A stretch of 52,698 nt of DNA from an uncultured bacterium (GCA_913009695.1 CAJVWV010000005.1:1-52698), one strand, 5' to 3'. Shown: positions 1 through 8,579, counted from the stretch's first letter. Numbers and translations are program-made. The notes: generated by a model from the sequence alone, not told the origin.

Positions 1-60
1 GAAGACGGCATACGAGATATATCAGTGTGACTGGAGTTCAGACGTGTGCTCTTCCGATCT
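1..60. other. Illumina P7 adapter with index (assembly artefact)
   Basis: Begins inside the P7 flow-cell sequence (GACGGCATACGAGAT), then an 8-base index, then GTGACTGGAGTTCAGACGTG and CTCTTCCGATCT. This is library adapter, not genome. The index is the reverse complement of the one at the right end, so both ends come from the same library. Genomic DNA starts at base 61. Confidence 0.98.
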
Positions 61-2894
61 AATTTATAAAATGACCTATCTAATTTGGATTGTTTTTCAC
101 TTGGCTTTGCTATAAATTGTTTTGCCGCTTCCATGAAATCGATTTCCGTAGAAACAGAAGATATTCCAGTATTAACTATAAAAAATTTCTGTAATTTTCC
201 TTTTCTAAAATAAGTTAGTAATTCTGATTTACTTTCTTGCGATTTTCGTGCGGTGCGCGCTTTTTTAGGTAACTTTTTTATTTTTTCAAACAAATCTGGA
301 TTTTTGTCTCTTATTTTTCTAATTTCTTGTAAATATTTCAATTCACTCTCTTCCTCGTTTTCTTCACCTTCAATCATTTCTTTTGACAGTATTTTACTAA
401 ATAAACCCTGGTCCTCAGGAATCTCTCCCTCTGTTAATAATTTTGCATCAGTTCCTAACAATTCAATAAATGCTTGGATTTTAGCTTCTGCTAATTCTGT
501 TAATTTAATTTGTTCGTTTGATTGATCAGTCGGGAAAAAAGTGTAAGTATAAATTTCGTCATGTTTTGTATCAACCCTATTTATACGACCGACTCTCTGC
601 ATTATGCGAGTTGGATTCCATGGGATATCATAATTTATTACAACATTTGCTTGGTGTAAGTTTGCTCCTTCTGCTAAAACATCAGTTGTAATAAGTAGCT
701 TAAAATCATTTTTAATATTTTTTGTATTTGCATCAAAATTTTCCATTACAATTTCTCGCTCCGCCTGTGAACTGCCTCCGGAAAAATAAATAATTTGATT
801 TGGAAAAACATCTTGTAGGTTTTTTATAAAATAATTTGCAGTTTCTGTTGATTCTGTAAAAATAATAGATTTTCCTTCTTTGATTGGAGCTTCTTTTGCC
901 AATTTTTCTTTAAAAGCAATAATTTTAGGATCTCTATCAATATCTTTCCATATTTCTTTTATTTTCTTCAAAGTGGTGAGATCTTTATTTAAATCATTTA
1001 AAAAACTATTACTAAACTCATCACTAGAAAATTTTTCTGCCTTCCTTTCAGAAATTAATTGATCTACTGCGTTTAAATTACCACTATCCAAATAATCAAA
1101 TATTTTTCGTATATGTTTTTTACTTACATATACACTGCCCGTATTATATTCATCTATAAATTTTTCATAAGATACTATAAAGCGGTCTATTGACTGCGTA
1201 AAAGCAAAGAAACTACTCTCTAATCGTTTAATCAAAAGCATTTTCATGAATTTACGCATATTTTTTTGCCGTGTTTCATCAGAACCCAAATCTCCCTTAT
1301 GATATAGCATAGGGGTATAACGAGAATACTTGAAATCTTTTGTTATTATTTTTATAGTTTTAAAGAATATTTCATCTTCTTTTTTATTAAATTCATAAAA
1401 AATTGGTTTTGGGTCTGCAATTTCAGGAAAGCTCATTTTTTGTTTTTTCAAGTCATCTCCATAATACTTTTGAATTTCTTTTCTCGTTCTTCTAACCATT
1501 AAATATTTTAATAATTTTTCACGAATCAGTTTGGAGTTTTCTTTTGTTTTTTTAATAAATTCTGTCTTATCTTTTCTTCTATCAAGACCTTTTAGATTTT
1601 TTTCTAATTTCTTAAAAAACCCTTCTATATTTAATAGGTTTGGTATTGTGCTTTGTCTTGCTTTTTGAAAAAGTTTAATTTGAGAGAGTAAATCTTTTGG
1701 AGAATTATTATATGGAGTTGCGGTAACAAGAATTACTTTCTTGCCTCGACAAATTTGAGCTAATTTGGCGTATGTTTCAGTTTCTTCCGTTCTAAAACGA
1801 TGCGCTTCATCAATAAGAACAATATCAAATTTTTTATGGAGTTCTTTTTTTATTATTTTGTCTAATACTCCGATAGATTCACATTTATAATCTTTGGCGC
1901 GGAATCCGAAATTTTTAAAAGAATTTTCCCAGCTGCCTTCATTATTTTCATCAATAAGGTGAGGAGGCGCCAACACTAAAATTCTTCCTTTTAACTCTTG
2001 GCAAAGCATAGTTCCCATATATGTTTTTCCTAAACCAACAACATCAGAGAGAAATACGCCGCCATACTCTTCTACGATTTTTTTTGCATTTATAACCGCG
2101 TGATCTTGATATTTCAACTCTTTAAAATTATCAGGTCTGTAGCTATGCTCTAAAATATCCTCTTCGTTTATTTCTTCTTTAAAATATTCATAAAGAAACT
2201 TGAGATATAATTCATACGGTGTTATATCTTCTTTAAGCCACGTATCTTCTGTTATTGTTTCTATATATTTTTCACTAACATCAACTCCTTTTTCCCACAA
2301 TTCCTCAAATTTTTCTTTAGCAAATTTATAATCAGAGGAATTTTTAAGCTCAACATTAAATTCTAAATTATCTACTAGCCCGCTTTGGGTAAAATTACTT
2401 GATCCTGTAATAACCCTGCCGATATCACGATCATCTTTTTCAAAAGTCATGATATAAAGCTTTGAATGTATTTTTTCCTCTGGATATGCTTTTATTTCTA
2501 ATTTCCCGCTTTTCAACCATTCAAGAAATTTATAAACCCCTTCCTCTACTTTTATGTTATTTTCACTATCTTCCAATTCTTTTTTTACACTTTCACTTAT
2601 CCGATCTCCTACTTCTTTATGAGATTGAACTTTCTGAAGTAAATCATAGGTTTGGCGGTTAGTGCTTATGCCAATTAAAATTCTAATTTTATCTGTTTTT
2701 TCCAAGCTGGGATAAACTGCGTAAAAACCGCTTGTATAAAAATAACCAACCAAAACATCAAAAAAACGTGAATCTTTTATTAGAGAATCAAACCTATCTT
2801 TTAAGCTTTTACCGTCCTCGTTAGTAATAAACGTTAAATCATTATTTACATATTTTACAAAATTATTTTCTTTTTTATTTGTTATTGATGGCAT
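61..2894 (-). CDS. PLD-domain SNF2-family helicase, C-terminus cut off by contig end
   Basis: An open frame of about 944 codons with no stop before the adapter, which is why the ORF track omits it. It starts MPSITNKKENN. Residues ~1-220 form a phospholipase-D-like domain with one HxK motif (IHSKLYIM, then GSSNFTQSGL). A superfamily 2 helicase core follows: Walker A SDVVGLGKTYMG, DEAH box VLIDEAHRF, motif III LVTATPYNN, a coiled linker, and a RecA2 domain ending in motif VI MQRVGRINRVD. PLD-helicase fusions of this kind occur as stand-alone genes and in restriction/defence loci. The HKD half could be nuclease-like, but only one HKD motif is visible. The neighbours to the right are decayed mobile-type genes, so a defence island is possible but unproven. 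Confidence 0.88.
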
Positions 2895-3349
2895 AATATT
2901 AAATTTTATCTAAAAATAAAAACAGGTCAAAAGCTTAACCTATCTTTAATTTACCAGTTTTGGCCTTAAAAGTCAAAATCTAAAGGGAGTTCTTTTAACA
3001 TCGCGCGAATGGGTGGGAGGGTTCATCCTTCGTTAAAACTACGGACGACAAAGCAAGCGCGATGAAAACGGCGGCGCATCCCGAAGCGTCGGGATACGAA
3101 AAATATTCGAGTCTGAAATAAAACTTTGCTTTGAAAAAATTCGATTGCGAATTTAGCGGGGCGAATAAAATGTTTTTGCGGTCTTTAAAAAGGAAAACGA
3201 AAAAATAAAAACTTTCTTTTCCTTAAATCAACTACCTCGTAGCAAGCTGACGAGGTATAGTAAGGAATTATTTTTATTTTGAAACACCAAGGGTTTCTCA
3301 AACTCTTCCTTACGGAGACCCCGAAGCAAGCTTACGGGGAATAGGATGA
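2895..3349. other. Intergenic stretch with palindromic repeats, no intact gene
   Basis: About 450 bases without a supportable gene. It holds a GC-rich repeat patch (see 3021-3058) and three short hairpins: ATCCCGA-AGCG-TCGGGAT near 3087, TACCTCGT...ACGAGGTA near 3230-3257, and CCCCG...CGGGG near 3319-3339. The cluster of different palindromes suggests a repeat-accumulation site at the edge of the decayed island. Confidence 0.6.
3021..3058. repeat. Intergenic copy of the in-frame palindromic element family
   Basis: TTCATCCTTCGTTAAAACTA followed by CGGACGACAAAGCAAGC closely matches the insert inside the map gene (TTCATCCTTCGCTAAAGCTA, then TGGACGACAAGGAAGC) and the inserts in rplW. It shows that the family also lies outside genes. 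Confidence 0.75.
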
Positions 3350-3772
3350 TTTAAAAGAGGGGCGGACAATAAAAAAATAAAAGATGCTGGATTAAGCATC
3401 TTTGGGTACTGGTTAATTCCTTTTCTAAACATTGTTAACGGCGGAAGTAGCATTAAATCTTTTTGCGGTAACGTAGTGGGCGAAAGTGTGTGTATCTCTT
3501 CTGAGGGAAATTTTAAATTGTGCGGATATGAAAATACGAGTACGCATAAATACACTTCACTTAAAAAACACCTATCGTCAAAAGAGTTTAAAGCGGTTTG
3601 CAAAAACCGCATGCCTAATAAAAATCAGCTCTGTGCTAATTGCATCATTGAAGGAGTATGCGGCGGTCAATGCATGTTGGCTGATACAGCCAGCCAATCA
3701 TGGAAAAACACTTGTACATTTTATCAAAAAATAACTAAAGCATTGCTAATTGATTATTTTAGCAACAAATAA
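3350..3772 (+). pseudogene. SPASM-domain remnant of a radical SAM peptide-modifying enzyme
   Basis: The frame is open from a stop at 3347 and the track's start is only an internal GTG; no proper start or Shine-Dalgarno is present. The protein carries the SPASM cysteine pattern that binds auxiliary Fe-S clusters: SFCGNVVGESVCISSEGNF, LCGYE, and LCANCIIEGVCGGQC with a later NTC. In radical SAM enzymes (sactipeptide, quinohaemoprotein or mycofactocin type maturases) this is the C-terminal part. The N-terminal CxxxCxxC radical SAM barrel is absent; a stop codon and repeat DNA lie where it should be. A substrate peptide gene is not visible nearby. Probably a dead fragment. Confidence 0.72.
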
Positions 3773-3812
3773 ACACCTATTCTTGAATTATGAGGTAGGT
3801 GTTTTTATTTTA
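3771..3812. terminator. Bidirectional intrinsic terminator
   Basis: AAACACCTA...TAGGTGTTT stem followed by T-rich DNA on the + strand and preceded by A-rich DNA. It sits between the convergent SPASM remnant and MFS fragment and can serve both. Confidence 0.75.
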
Positions 3813-4315
3813 ATGTAAAATGCTATCGCCGGAATAAATAAGAGCGCTAAAACACTTATGGCGATTTGCCCGCCATAATTATTAGTTAAAAATCCTCCGG
3901 CTATAGCGCCGATAAAAGCCGAGAGACCTAATGACGTAGCCTGCAGAGAACTAAGGGTAGCGCGTATTTTTGAAGGAATTTCTTTATGAAAAAATGAAGA
4001 GTTAACCGGATTAAAAGCGTCTTCAAAGCTGTTATGCAAAAAGATGAACAAAACAGCAAACAACGGACTTAGAATAACGCTTGCTGACAAAAACAATATC
4101 GCGTGGCTGATAAAAACTATAATAAGATAGTTTTTCTGATTTGAAAATTTCTTAGAAAGCCGTATTGCTAAAAAAGGAATAAAAATACCGGCTATTGCCG
4201 AAACGGAATAAACAATGCCCCAATTTTCTTCCTGAAGAAATGATTGCAGTAAATATTTTTGTAATGCCACGCTACCGACTCCGACTAAGGCAACCGTAGC
4301 AAAAAATTCTCCCAA
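3788..4315 (-). CDS. Major facilitator superfamily transporter, C-terminal half only
   Basis: About 175 residues with five to six hydrophobic helices and an MFS-like inner loop (FFHKEIPSKIRATLSSLQAT) before the last helix pair. A full MFS protein has about 400 residues and 12 helices, so this is the C-terminal half. The listed start is a TTG inside an open frame that runs on to about 4390 (GFSYFIHNTNTRNIILGEFF), where homology seems to end at the junction with the recombinase fragment. The N-terminal half has been lost, so transport is unlikely. Substrate unknown. Confidence 0.72.
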   Translation of the reverse strand: MGEFFATVALVGVGSVALQKYLLQSFLQEENWGIVYSVSAIAGIFIPFLAIRLSKKFSNQKNYLIIVFISHAILFLSASVILSPLFAVLFIFLHNSFEDAFNPVNSSFFHKEIPSKIRATLSSLQATSLGLSAFIGAIAGGFLTNNYGGQIAISVLALLFIPAIAFYIKIKTPTS

Positions 4316-4373
4316 TATAATATTTCTAGTATTTGTGTTATGTATAAAATAAGAAAAGCCTTTAGATAAATTT

Positions 4374-5291
4374 ATGTTGATGATTTTGTGTAGTCAGGCA
4401 AAATTAGAAAACGACAATAAAGGTATTAATGTAAAAAGAGGCCTAAAAGCAAAATGCGATTTAGGTATTAGACCGGGACATTGCCCGCTTGGATATTATA
4501 ATGAGATGAATAGTGTGAGAGGTAAAAGTAGAATATTAGTTGATGAAGAACGATCTCCAATTATCAAAGAAATATTTAGTAAAGTAGCTAATGAATTCTG
4601 GACTGGACGGGAAATATTCCGCTGGCTCAAAGAAGATCTAGATTTTAAAACAAGAACCGGCAAACATGTTACACTAGGCGGAATTTATAGAATACTGGAA
4701 AGTACATTCTATTATGGCGAATTTGAATTTCCCAAAAAATCAGGCAACTGGTGTCAGGGAACGCATGAGCCGTTAATTACGAAAGAATTATTTGAGCGGA
4801 CTAGGGGCAATCTAATATCGGCGCCTAAGCAATGGGGCTTAAAAGAATTCCAATTTACAAGAATAATAAAATGCGGTTATTGCGGATCAACAATATCTGG
4901 ATATGAAAAAATTAAAAGAAATTTATCAGGCGGACAGAAACGATATGTGTATTATCACTGTGCAACCAAAAAAGAAGCGGAATGCAGAAAAACGCATATG
5001 AGAGAAGAAGAATTGATAAGTCAATTCATATTATTAATAGATAAAATTAATTTTAATAAAACCAGAGCAATCGGAAAACTTAAAAAGGAAGTTGAGAAGT
5101 ATAATAAATTATCGCAAGTTATGTTCGGAGAGAAGTTAATTAGTAAAAAGGAAATAAACATAAACAAAACCGACATAAAAAGTTATGCTAAATATATTTT
5201 AAAAGAAGGCGGCGCTGAAGAAAAAAGAGAGATGCTTCTGAATTTAAAGGGACAATTTATTATAAAAGATAAGAAAGTAGTTATAAAATAA
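4374..5291 (+). CDS. Large serine recombinase lacking its catalytic domain
   Basis: The protein starts at the junction between resolvase domain and Recombinase domain: SQAKLENDNKGINVKRGLKA, then GHCPLGYYNEM. It has a recombinase DNA-binding domain (residues ~35-140), a zinc-ribbon-like domain with CGYCGS and YYHCATKKEAEC, and a coiled-coil C-terminus. Serine integrases carry an N-terminal ~150-residue catalytic domain with the nucleophilic serine; that part is missing, and the upstream DNA belongs to the opposing MFS fragment. It could still bind DNA but cannot cut. Probably the relic of an integrated element. Confidence 0.82.
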   Translation: MLMILCSQAKLENDNKGINVKRGLKAKCDLGIRPGHCPLGYYNEMNSVRGKSRILVDEERSPIIKEIFSKVANEFWTGREIFRWLKEDLDFKTRTGKHVTLGGIYRILESTFYYGEFEFPKKSGNWCQGTHEPLITKELFERTRGNLISAPKQWGLKEFQFTRIIKCGYCGSTISGYEKIKRNLSGGQKRYVYYHCATKKEAECRKTHMREEELISQFILLIDKINFNKTRAIGKLKKEVEKYNKLSQVMFGEKLISKKEININKTDIKSYAKYILKEGGAEEKREMLLNLKGQFIIKDKKVVIK

Positions 5292-5311
5292 AAAAAATTA
5301 TACAAAACACA

Positions 5312-5341
5312 AAAAGAGTCCCGAGCATTCGGGACTCTTTT
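5312..5341. terminator. Bidirectional intrinsic terminator
   Basis: AAAAAGAGTCCCGA-GCAT-TCGGGACTCTTTT, a perfect stem with A and T tracts on both sides, between the + strand recombinase and the - strand tRNA-Trp. Confidence 0.9.
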
Positions 5342-5387
5342 CGGCTTCCCGCAGGTGTGCGGGTCTATTTACACAGAATAATCTAAG

Positions 5388-5458
5388 CACGGGATGAGGG
5401 AATCGAACCCCCGCCAGAGGTTTTGGAAACCCCTGTACTACCACTATACTAATCCCGC
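5388..5458 (-). tRNA. trnW: tRNA-Trp (anticodon CCA)
   Basis: Cloverleaf on the minus strand: acceptor GCGGGAT/ATCCCGT, D stem GTAT/GTAC, anticodon stem GGGGT/ACCTC around loop TTCCAAA giving CCA, T loop TTCGATT, discriminator G. No encoded CCA end. tRNA-Trp downstream of rpmG recalls the common rpmG-trnW-secE-nusG order, though here a lipoprotein gene lies between them and secE-nusG are absent. Confidence 0.95.
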
Positions 5459-5461
5459 CTA

Positions 5462-5501
5462 CGTCCCGAAGCTTCGGGACTTCGGCGGGCAAGCCCGCCA
5501 A
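5462..5501. repeat. GC-rich palindrome pair
   Basis: GTCCCGAAGCTTCGGGAC followed directly by GGCGGGCAAGCCCGCC: two adjacent hairpins just upstream of tRNA-Trp. The second half shares GGCGGGCAAG with the inserts inside the map and YbaK-like genes. Confidence 0.7.
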
Positions 5502-5573
5502 TAGACGTTTTTTGTTTTAAAATATTATATTTGTAATAAACAAGGCAAGCCCGCTTTTACCATGTCAATATAT

Positions 5574-5975
5574 CTAATTATTCTCTCCTATATTAAATTT
5601 TTTAATCAACTTACTTAACAAAACCTCAACTGAATCTATAGCTTCTCTCGCCTTTTCTTTAATTAACGGCATCCATTCGGTATCTAGTTGATCAGCGACA
5701 CCTTTAGGAGTATTTAAATCTTGTTCTTCAAGCCAATCATTTGTAATATCAATTTTTTCCTGAATAAAATCATTTTCACTTACTTCATTGCCCTCTTTCA
5801 TAAAGCCGACTACATCTTTTTCAGCTTCTTTTGTTATTTCGGTATATTTGCCCCATGACTCTTCACCTTGAACTTTAAATTTATCAACCACTTCTATTAA
5901 ACTGCAACCTGAAGTAAGTAATAAAACAAAAACCGCCAAAACAAATATTTGACTGATTTTTGTCAGCTTAGGCAT
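5574..5975 (-). CDS. Small predicted lipoprotein, function unknown
   Basis: 133 residues. N-terminal signal with a hydrophobic core and lipobox LTSGC (cysteine at ~24), so probably membrane-anchored on the outer face. The remainder is acidic, helical and repeat-free (KEAEKDVVGFMKEGNEV; LEEQDLNTPKGVADQLDTEW). I do not recognise a domain. It lies just downstream of rpmG with a 10-base gap and is likely co-transcribed with it and with tRNA-Trp. Confidence 0.75.
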   Translation of the reverse strand: MPKLTKISQIFVLAVFVLLLTSGCSLIEVVDKFKVQGEESWGKYTEITKEAEKDVVGFMKEGNEVSENDFIQEKIDITNDWLEEQDLNTPKGVADQLDTEWMPLIKEKAREAIDSVEVLLSKLIKKFNIGENN

Positions 5976-5985
5976 AAATTTAAGT

Positions 5986-6141
5986 TTATTTAGTTTCTTT
6001 ATGGGGAATATGCTTTCCGCAAAACTTACAGAACTTTTTTAGCTCCAACCTGTCTTTAAGAGTTTTCTTATTTTTACGAGAATAATAATTTATTCTTTTG
6101 CACTCAGTGCACTCCATCTTTATCATGTTGTCTTGTGACAT
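5986..6141 (-). CDS. rpmG: Ribosomal protein bL33
   Basis: 51 residues from [11 protein letters not shown]. It has the bL33 zinc-ribbon pattern: [18 protein letters not shown], then [10 protein letters not shown], giving four cysteines. The longer ORF start at 6168 is rejected because its first nine codons lie within a terminator hairpin (ATGCGGTTAAATCGCAT then Ts). It is a component of the 50S subunit near the E site. Confidence 0.92.
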   Translation of the reverse strand: MSQDNMIKMECTECKRINYYSRKNKKTLKDRLELKKFCKFCGKHIPHKETK

Positions 6142-6143
6142 AA

Positions 6144-6173
6144 TATAAAAAATGCGATTTAACCGCATTTAAT
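6144..6173 (-). terminator. Intrinsic terminator upstream of rpmG
   Basis: AAATGCG-GTTAAAT-CGCATTTTTT on the minus strand. It ends transcripts coming from upstream, so rpmG probably has its own promoter or relies on readthrough. Confidence 0.7.
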
Positions 6174-6235
6174 TAATAATTAATTTCATATTTATAATAT
6201 TACAAAACGCCCAAAAAGTCAATATTTGCAATAAA

Positions 6236-6264
6236 AAAGTTGCGAACAATCGCTCGCAACAGTT
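6236..6264 (-). terminator. Intrinsic terminator of the rubrerythrin/superoxide reductase operon
   Basis: GTTGCGA-GCGATTGT-TCGCAACTTTTTT on the minus strand, directly after the stop of the small membrane protein gene. Confidence 0.85.
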
Positions 6265-6272
6265 TAATATTG

Positions 6273-6500
6273 TTAAAAATATTGAATTCTCATCATGGGT
6301 AATAACGCTATTACACCCATAAAATTAGCTATATAATAAGCTGAGCCCGTAAACTTCCATCCCCATTCATTGGATATTCTGAGTATTTCATGTCCGTCGG
6401 ACATAAGAACATCAAAAACAGGATAGAAGCCAAGCGGGGCGGAAATAAAAAACAAAAACAAAAAAATCTTTAACAAAAGAACTTTTTTACACTTTTTCAC
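6273..6500 (-). CDS. Small two-helix membrane protein, unknown
   Basis: The track ORF begins at 6545 inside the superoxide reductase gene. A better start is the GTG at 6500, preceded by AAGGAGG at correct spacing, giving 75 residues. There are two hydrophobic segments (LLLKIFLFLFFISAPLGF and TGSAYYIANFMGVIALL). No family recognised. It is the last gene of the rubrerythrin-superoxide reductase unit, before a terminator; a link to oxygen defence is only by position. Confidence 0.7.
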   Translation of the reverse strand: MKKCKKVLLLKIFLFLFFISAPLGFYPVFDVLMSDGHEILRISNEWGWKFTGSAYYIANFMGVIALLPMMRIQYF

Positions 6501-6522
6501 ATTTACCTCCTTTTTATATAAA

Positions 6523-6900
6523 TTATTTACTCTTCCAGAGTCCATGCAGATTACAATATGCTCTTGCCGTTATACTATCATCTTCAACGCAAAACTCAGT
6601 TTGCGACTCACCTCCCGGCTTTAAAAACTCTTTATACGATTTTCCGTCAACTAAAATTTCAATCCATTCAATATAATGGGCTTTTTCCATTGGATGCGGT
6701 ACTGACCCCACTTTAATTAAAATGCCTTTGGCGGTTTTTTCAATAACCGGAACGTGCTTCTCCTCTGCCGCGTCTTCAGTGTTCTCGATTTTTAATTCCA
6801 TTGGCCGACCGCAACAAACAAGCTCCCCTTCTCCGTCATGTACAACCTCTACAATATTACCACAAACAGTGCATTTATAAACTTGATTTAATTCTGCCAT
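6523..6900 (-). CDS. dfx: Desulfoferrodoxin (superoxide reductase, two-centre type)
   Basis: 125 residues, the usual length. The N-terminal desulforedoxin-like domain has YKCTVCGN and LVCCGRPM (four Cys, centre I). The C-terminal neelaredoxin domain has [25 protein letters not shown] and AYCNLHGLW, supplying the His4-Cys ligands of centre II. It reduces superoxide to hydrogen peroxide in the cytoplasm without making oxygen. Rubrerythrin lies just upstream in the same direction and can remove the peroxide, so the pair forms an oxygen-detoxification set typical of anaerobes. Confidence 0.96.
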   Translation of the reverse strand: MAELNQVYKCTVCGNIVEVVHDGEGELVCCGRPMELKIENTEDAAEEKHVPVIEKTAKGILIKVGSVPHPMEKAHYIEWIEILVDGKSYKEFLKPGGESQTEFCVEDDSITARAYCNLHGLWKSK

Positions 6901-6946
6901 ATATTTTTATTTACCCTGTTAGATAATAATTTTTTATTTAATAGGG

Positions 6947-7480
6947 TTAATAAGGTTCACAAAAAATCTCAAAATGAGCTTGTGGATGCTCACAGGCCGG
7001 GCATTTTTCCGGAGCTTCTTCGCCTTCATGAATATAACCGCAATTATTACATTTCCATTTTTTAACTTCGTCTCTCTTAAATACTTTTCCATTTTCTAAA
7101 TTATCCAATAACTTTTGATATCTTATTTCATGATTTTTTTCAACCTCGGACACCTTGTTAAACAGCTCAGCAATATCCTTATGTCCCTCCTCCTCAGCTT
7201 CTTTAGCCATTCGTGGATACATATCCGTATTTTCATAATACTCCCCCTCTATGGCCGCTTTTAAATCGCCTGGTAAATCGCTAATTAAGCCTAATTGCTT
7301 TGCCCAAAGCTTGGCATGCTCTTTTTCATTCTCGGCAGTTTCTAAAAAAATATTAGCTATTTGCACATATCCAGCCTTCTTGGCAATGCTCGCAAAATAA
7401 GTATATTTATTTCTTGCCATTGATTCGCCGGCAAAAGCATCTTCTAAATTTTTCTTTGTTTTTGATCCTAAATTTTTCAT
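6947..7480 (-). CDS. rbr: Rubrerythrin
   Basis: Four-helix ferritin-like di-iron domain (AFAGESMARNKYTYFA; AENEKEHAKLWAKQL; EVEKNHEIRYQKLL) followed by a C-terminal rubredoxin domain (WKCNNCGYIHEG; PEKCPACEHPQAHF). It is an NAD(P)H-linked peroxidase in the family. I place the start at MKNLGSKTKKN (7480), the usual family start; the track's ATG at 7495 is part of a palindromic repeat (GGATGAC). Operon partner of superoxide reductase. Confidence 0.95.
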   Translation of the reverse strand: MKNLGSKTKKNLEDAFAGESMARNKYTYFASIAKKAGYVQIANIFLETAENEKEHAKLWAKQLGLISDLPGDLKAAIEGEYYENTDMYPRMAKEAEEEGHKDIAELFNKVSEVEKNHEIRYQKLLDNLENGKVFKRDEVKKWKCNNCGYIHEGEEAPEKCPACEHPQAHFEIFCEPY

Positions 7481-7492
7481 ATATTTATTTGT

Positions 7493-7520
7493 CATCCTCG
7501 ACCCCGATCGGGGATCCAGA
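7493..7520. repeat. Palindromic element next to the rubrerythrin start
   Basis: CTGGATCCCCGATCGGGG then TCGAGGATGAC on the minus strand. It has a perfect CCCCGATCGGGG core with CTGGAT and ATGAC flanks, the general form of a widespread bacterial palindrome (CTGGATTCCCGC...GAATGAC). It lies within the 5' untranslated region. Confidence 0.7.
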
Positions 7521-7541
7521 AATTTTAATTATTACACTATA

Positions 7542-7569
7542 ATTTTACCATTCCACGGTTCAAAGTCAA
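7542..7569 (-). promoter_or_regulatory. Sigma-70-type promoter for rbr-dfx
   Basis: Minus strand TTGACT, 16-base spacer, TAAAAT, about 60 bases upstream of the rubrerythrin start. No obvious operator beyond the palindrome at 7493-7520. Confidence 0.55.
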
Positions 7570-7577
7570 GAAATAAC

Positions 7578-7607
7578 ACCCCCTTTATCAAGGAGGTTGG
7601 GGGGGGA
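7578..7607. repeat. CCCCCTTTA-type palindrome after mutM
   Basis: ACCCCCTTTATCAAGGAGGT then TGGGGGGG, directly after the mutM stop. Same family as 44941-44970, 47949-48027 and 51894-51927. Confidence 0.65.
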
Positions 7608-7609
7608 TT

Positions 7610-8497
7610 TTACACTTGGCACTTAGAGCAATATCTAGTTCCCCGTCCACCAATCTTTATTTTTTTAATAATACCATTACATTTTTTACACTTCTCTCCT
7701 TCTCTTCCATAAACCTTTAATAATTTAGTAAAATTACCCTTTTTACCGCGAGAATCAACATAATCCGAAAAAGTTGTTCCGCGATATTTAATAGCTTCTT
7801 TTAAAATTACTTCAATCGCTTTAAACATTTTCTTTATTTCATCTTCTTTTAACTGCCCTGCTATCCTAGTTGGTCTAATTCCCACTTTAAATAAAATTTC
7901 ATCAGCGTAAATATTACCAATTCCTGCTATTAATTTTTGATTTAATAATAAATTTTTTACGTTTACTTTCCTGTCATTAAATATCTTTCTAAAATTATTT
8001 AAAGTATAATTTTTCGTTAATGGTTCAATGCCAAATCTACTTTTAACTGCCTTCAGCTCATTTTCATCTACAATTTTTAAATACCCGAACTGACGCATAT
8101 CATTAAAGTATAAAGTAGACTTGTCAGAAAAATTGATTATCACGTGTGAATACTTATTGGGTAGTTTGTCGTCCATTCCCAGAATTTCATGCCCGCCTGC
8201 AATCACCCTTTTCTTCCTCTCCTTACTAAGGAGAGGATTGAGGTGAGGTTTATAAATCAACTGCCCTGTCATCTTAAGATGAATAAGTAAATATTTATTA
8301 TTTCTTAAATGAAAAATAATCAATTTACCTATTCTTGAAATATTCTTAAAAGTATTGCCTCGCAAAATTTTAACAAATTCCTTAAAATCACTTTTTATTA
8401 AATTTTTCTTGCGCACCTCAACATCAACAATCCTTTTATTTAAAATTGCTCTCTTTAAATCATTTTTAATTGTTTCAACTTCTGGTAATTCTGGCAT
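7610..8497 (-). CDS. mutM: Formamidopyrimidine-DNA glycosylase (Fpg/MutM)
   Basis: Bifunctional glycosylase/AP lyase that removes oxidised purines. Start set at MPELPEVETI so that Pro2 is the catalytic N-terminus; the track's start lies five codons upstream. Visible motifs: PELPEVET, HLKMTGQL, NQKLIAGIGNIYADEILF (helix-two-turn-helix), and C-terminal zinc finger CKKCNG...YCSKCQ. An in-frame insert after LIYK (PHLNPLLSKERKK) corresponds to a palindromic repeat in the DNA. Convergence of mutM with superoxide reductase and rubrerythrin nearby suggests oxidative-damage handling. Confidence 0.95.
   Translation of the reverse strand: MPELPEVETIKNDLKRAILNKRIVDVEVRKKNLIKSDFKEFVKILRGNTFKNISRIGKLIIFHLRNNKYLLIHLKMTGQLIYKPHLNPLLSKERKKRVIAGGHEILGMDDKLPNKYSHVIINFSDKSTLYFNDMRQFGYLKIVDENELKAVKSRFGIEPLTKNYTLNNFRKIFNDRKVNVKNLLLNQKLIAGIGNIYADEILFKVGIRPTRIAGQLKEDEIKKMFKAIEVILKEAIKYRGTTFSDYVDSRGKKGNFTKLLKVYGREGEKCKKCNGIIKKIKIGGRGTRYCSKCQV
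8213..8249. repeat. In-frame palindrome inside mutM
   Basis: CCTCTCCTT-ACT-AAGGAGAGG is a perfect 9-bp stem followed by ATTGAGGTGAGG. It encodes PHLNPLLSKER, a peptide not part of the normal Fpg fold, so it is an inserted element kept in frame. Similar to the aspS insert. Confidence 0.8.
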
Positions 8498-8507
8498 GCT
8501 TTTAGTA

Positions 8508-8538
8508 TACAAAAAACCCGCAATTAATGCGAGTTTTC
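8508..8538 (-). terminator. Intrinsic terminator after tRNA-Tyr
   Basis: AAAACTCGCA-TTAA-TTGCGGGTTTTTT on the minus strand, between tRNA-Tyr and mutM. Confidence 0.8.
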
Positions 8539-8549
8539 ACTGACTGGCT

Positions 8550-8577
8550 TGCCCTGAGCGAGCAAAGCGAGTCGAAA
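8550..8577. repeat. CCTGAGC...GTCGAAAGG repeat
   Basis: GCCCTGAGCGAGCAAAGCGA then GTCGAAAGG immediately beside the 3' end of tRNA-Tyr. It is a variant of the widespread CCTGAGCTTGTCGAAGG-type palindrome, which also appears inside rplW. Confidence 0.6.
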
Positions 8578-8579
8578 GG

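Noticed and set aside
253-2662. Plus-strand ORFs at 253, 880 and 2462
   Set aside because: They are shadows of the truncated minus-strand PLD-SNF2 helicase, which has clear motifs.
2895-3349. Insertion sequence in the left gap
   Set aside because: No transposase frame and no terminal inverted repeat pair spanning it; only scattered hairpins.
3310-3612. Minus-strand ORF of 100 residues
   Set aside because: Antisense to the SPASM remnant, no family features.
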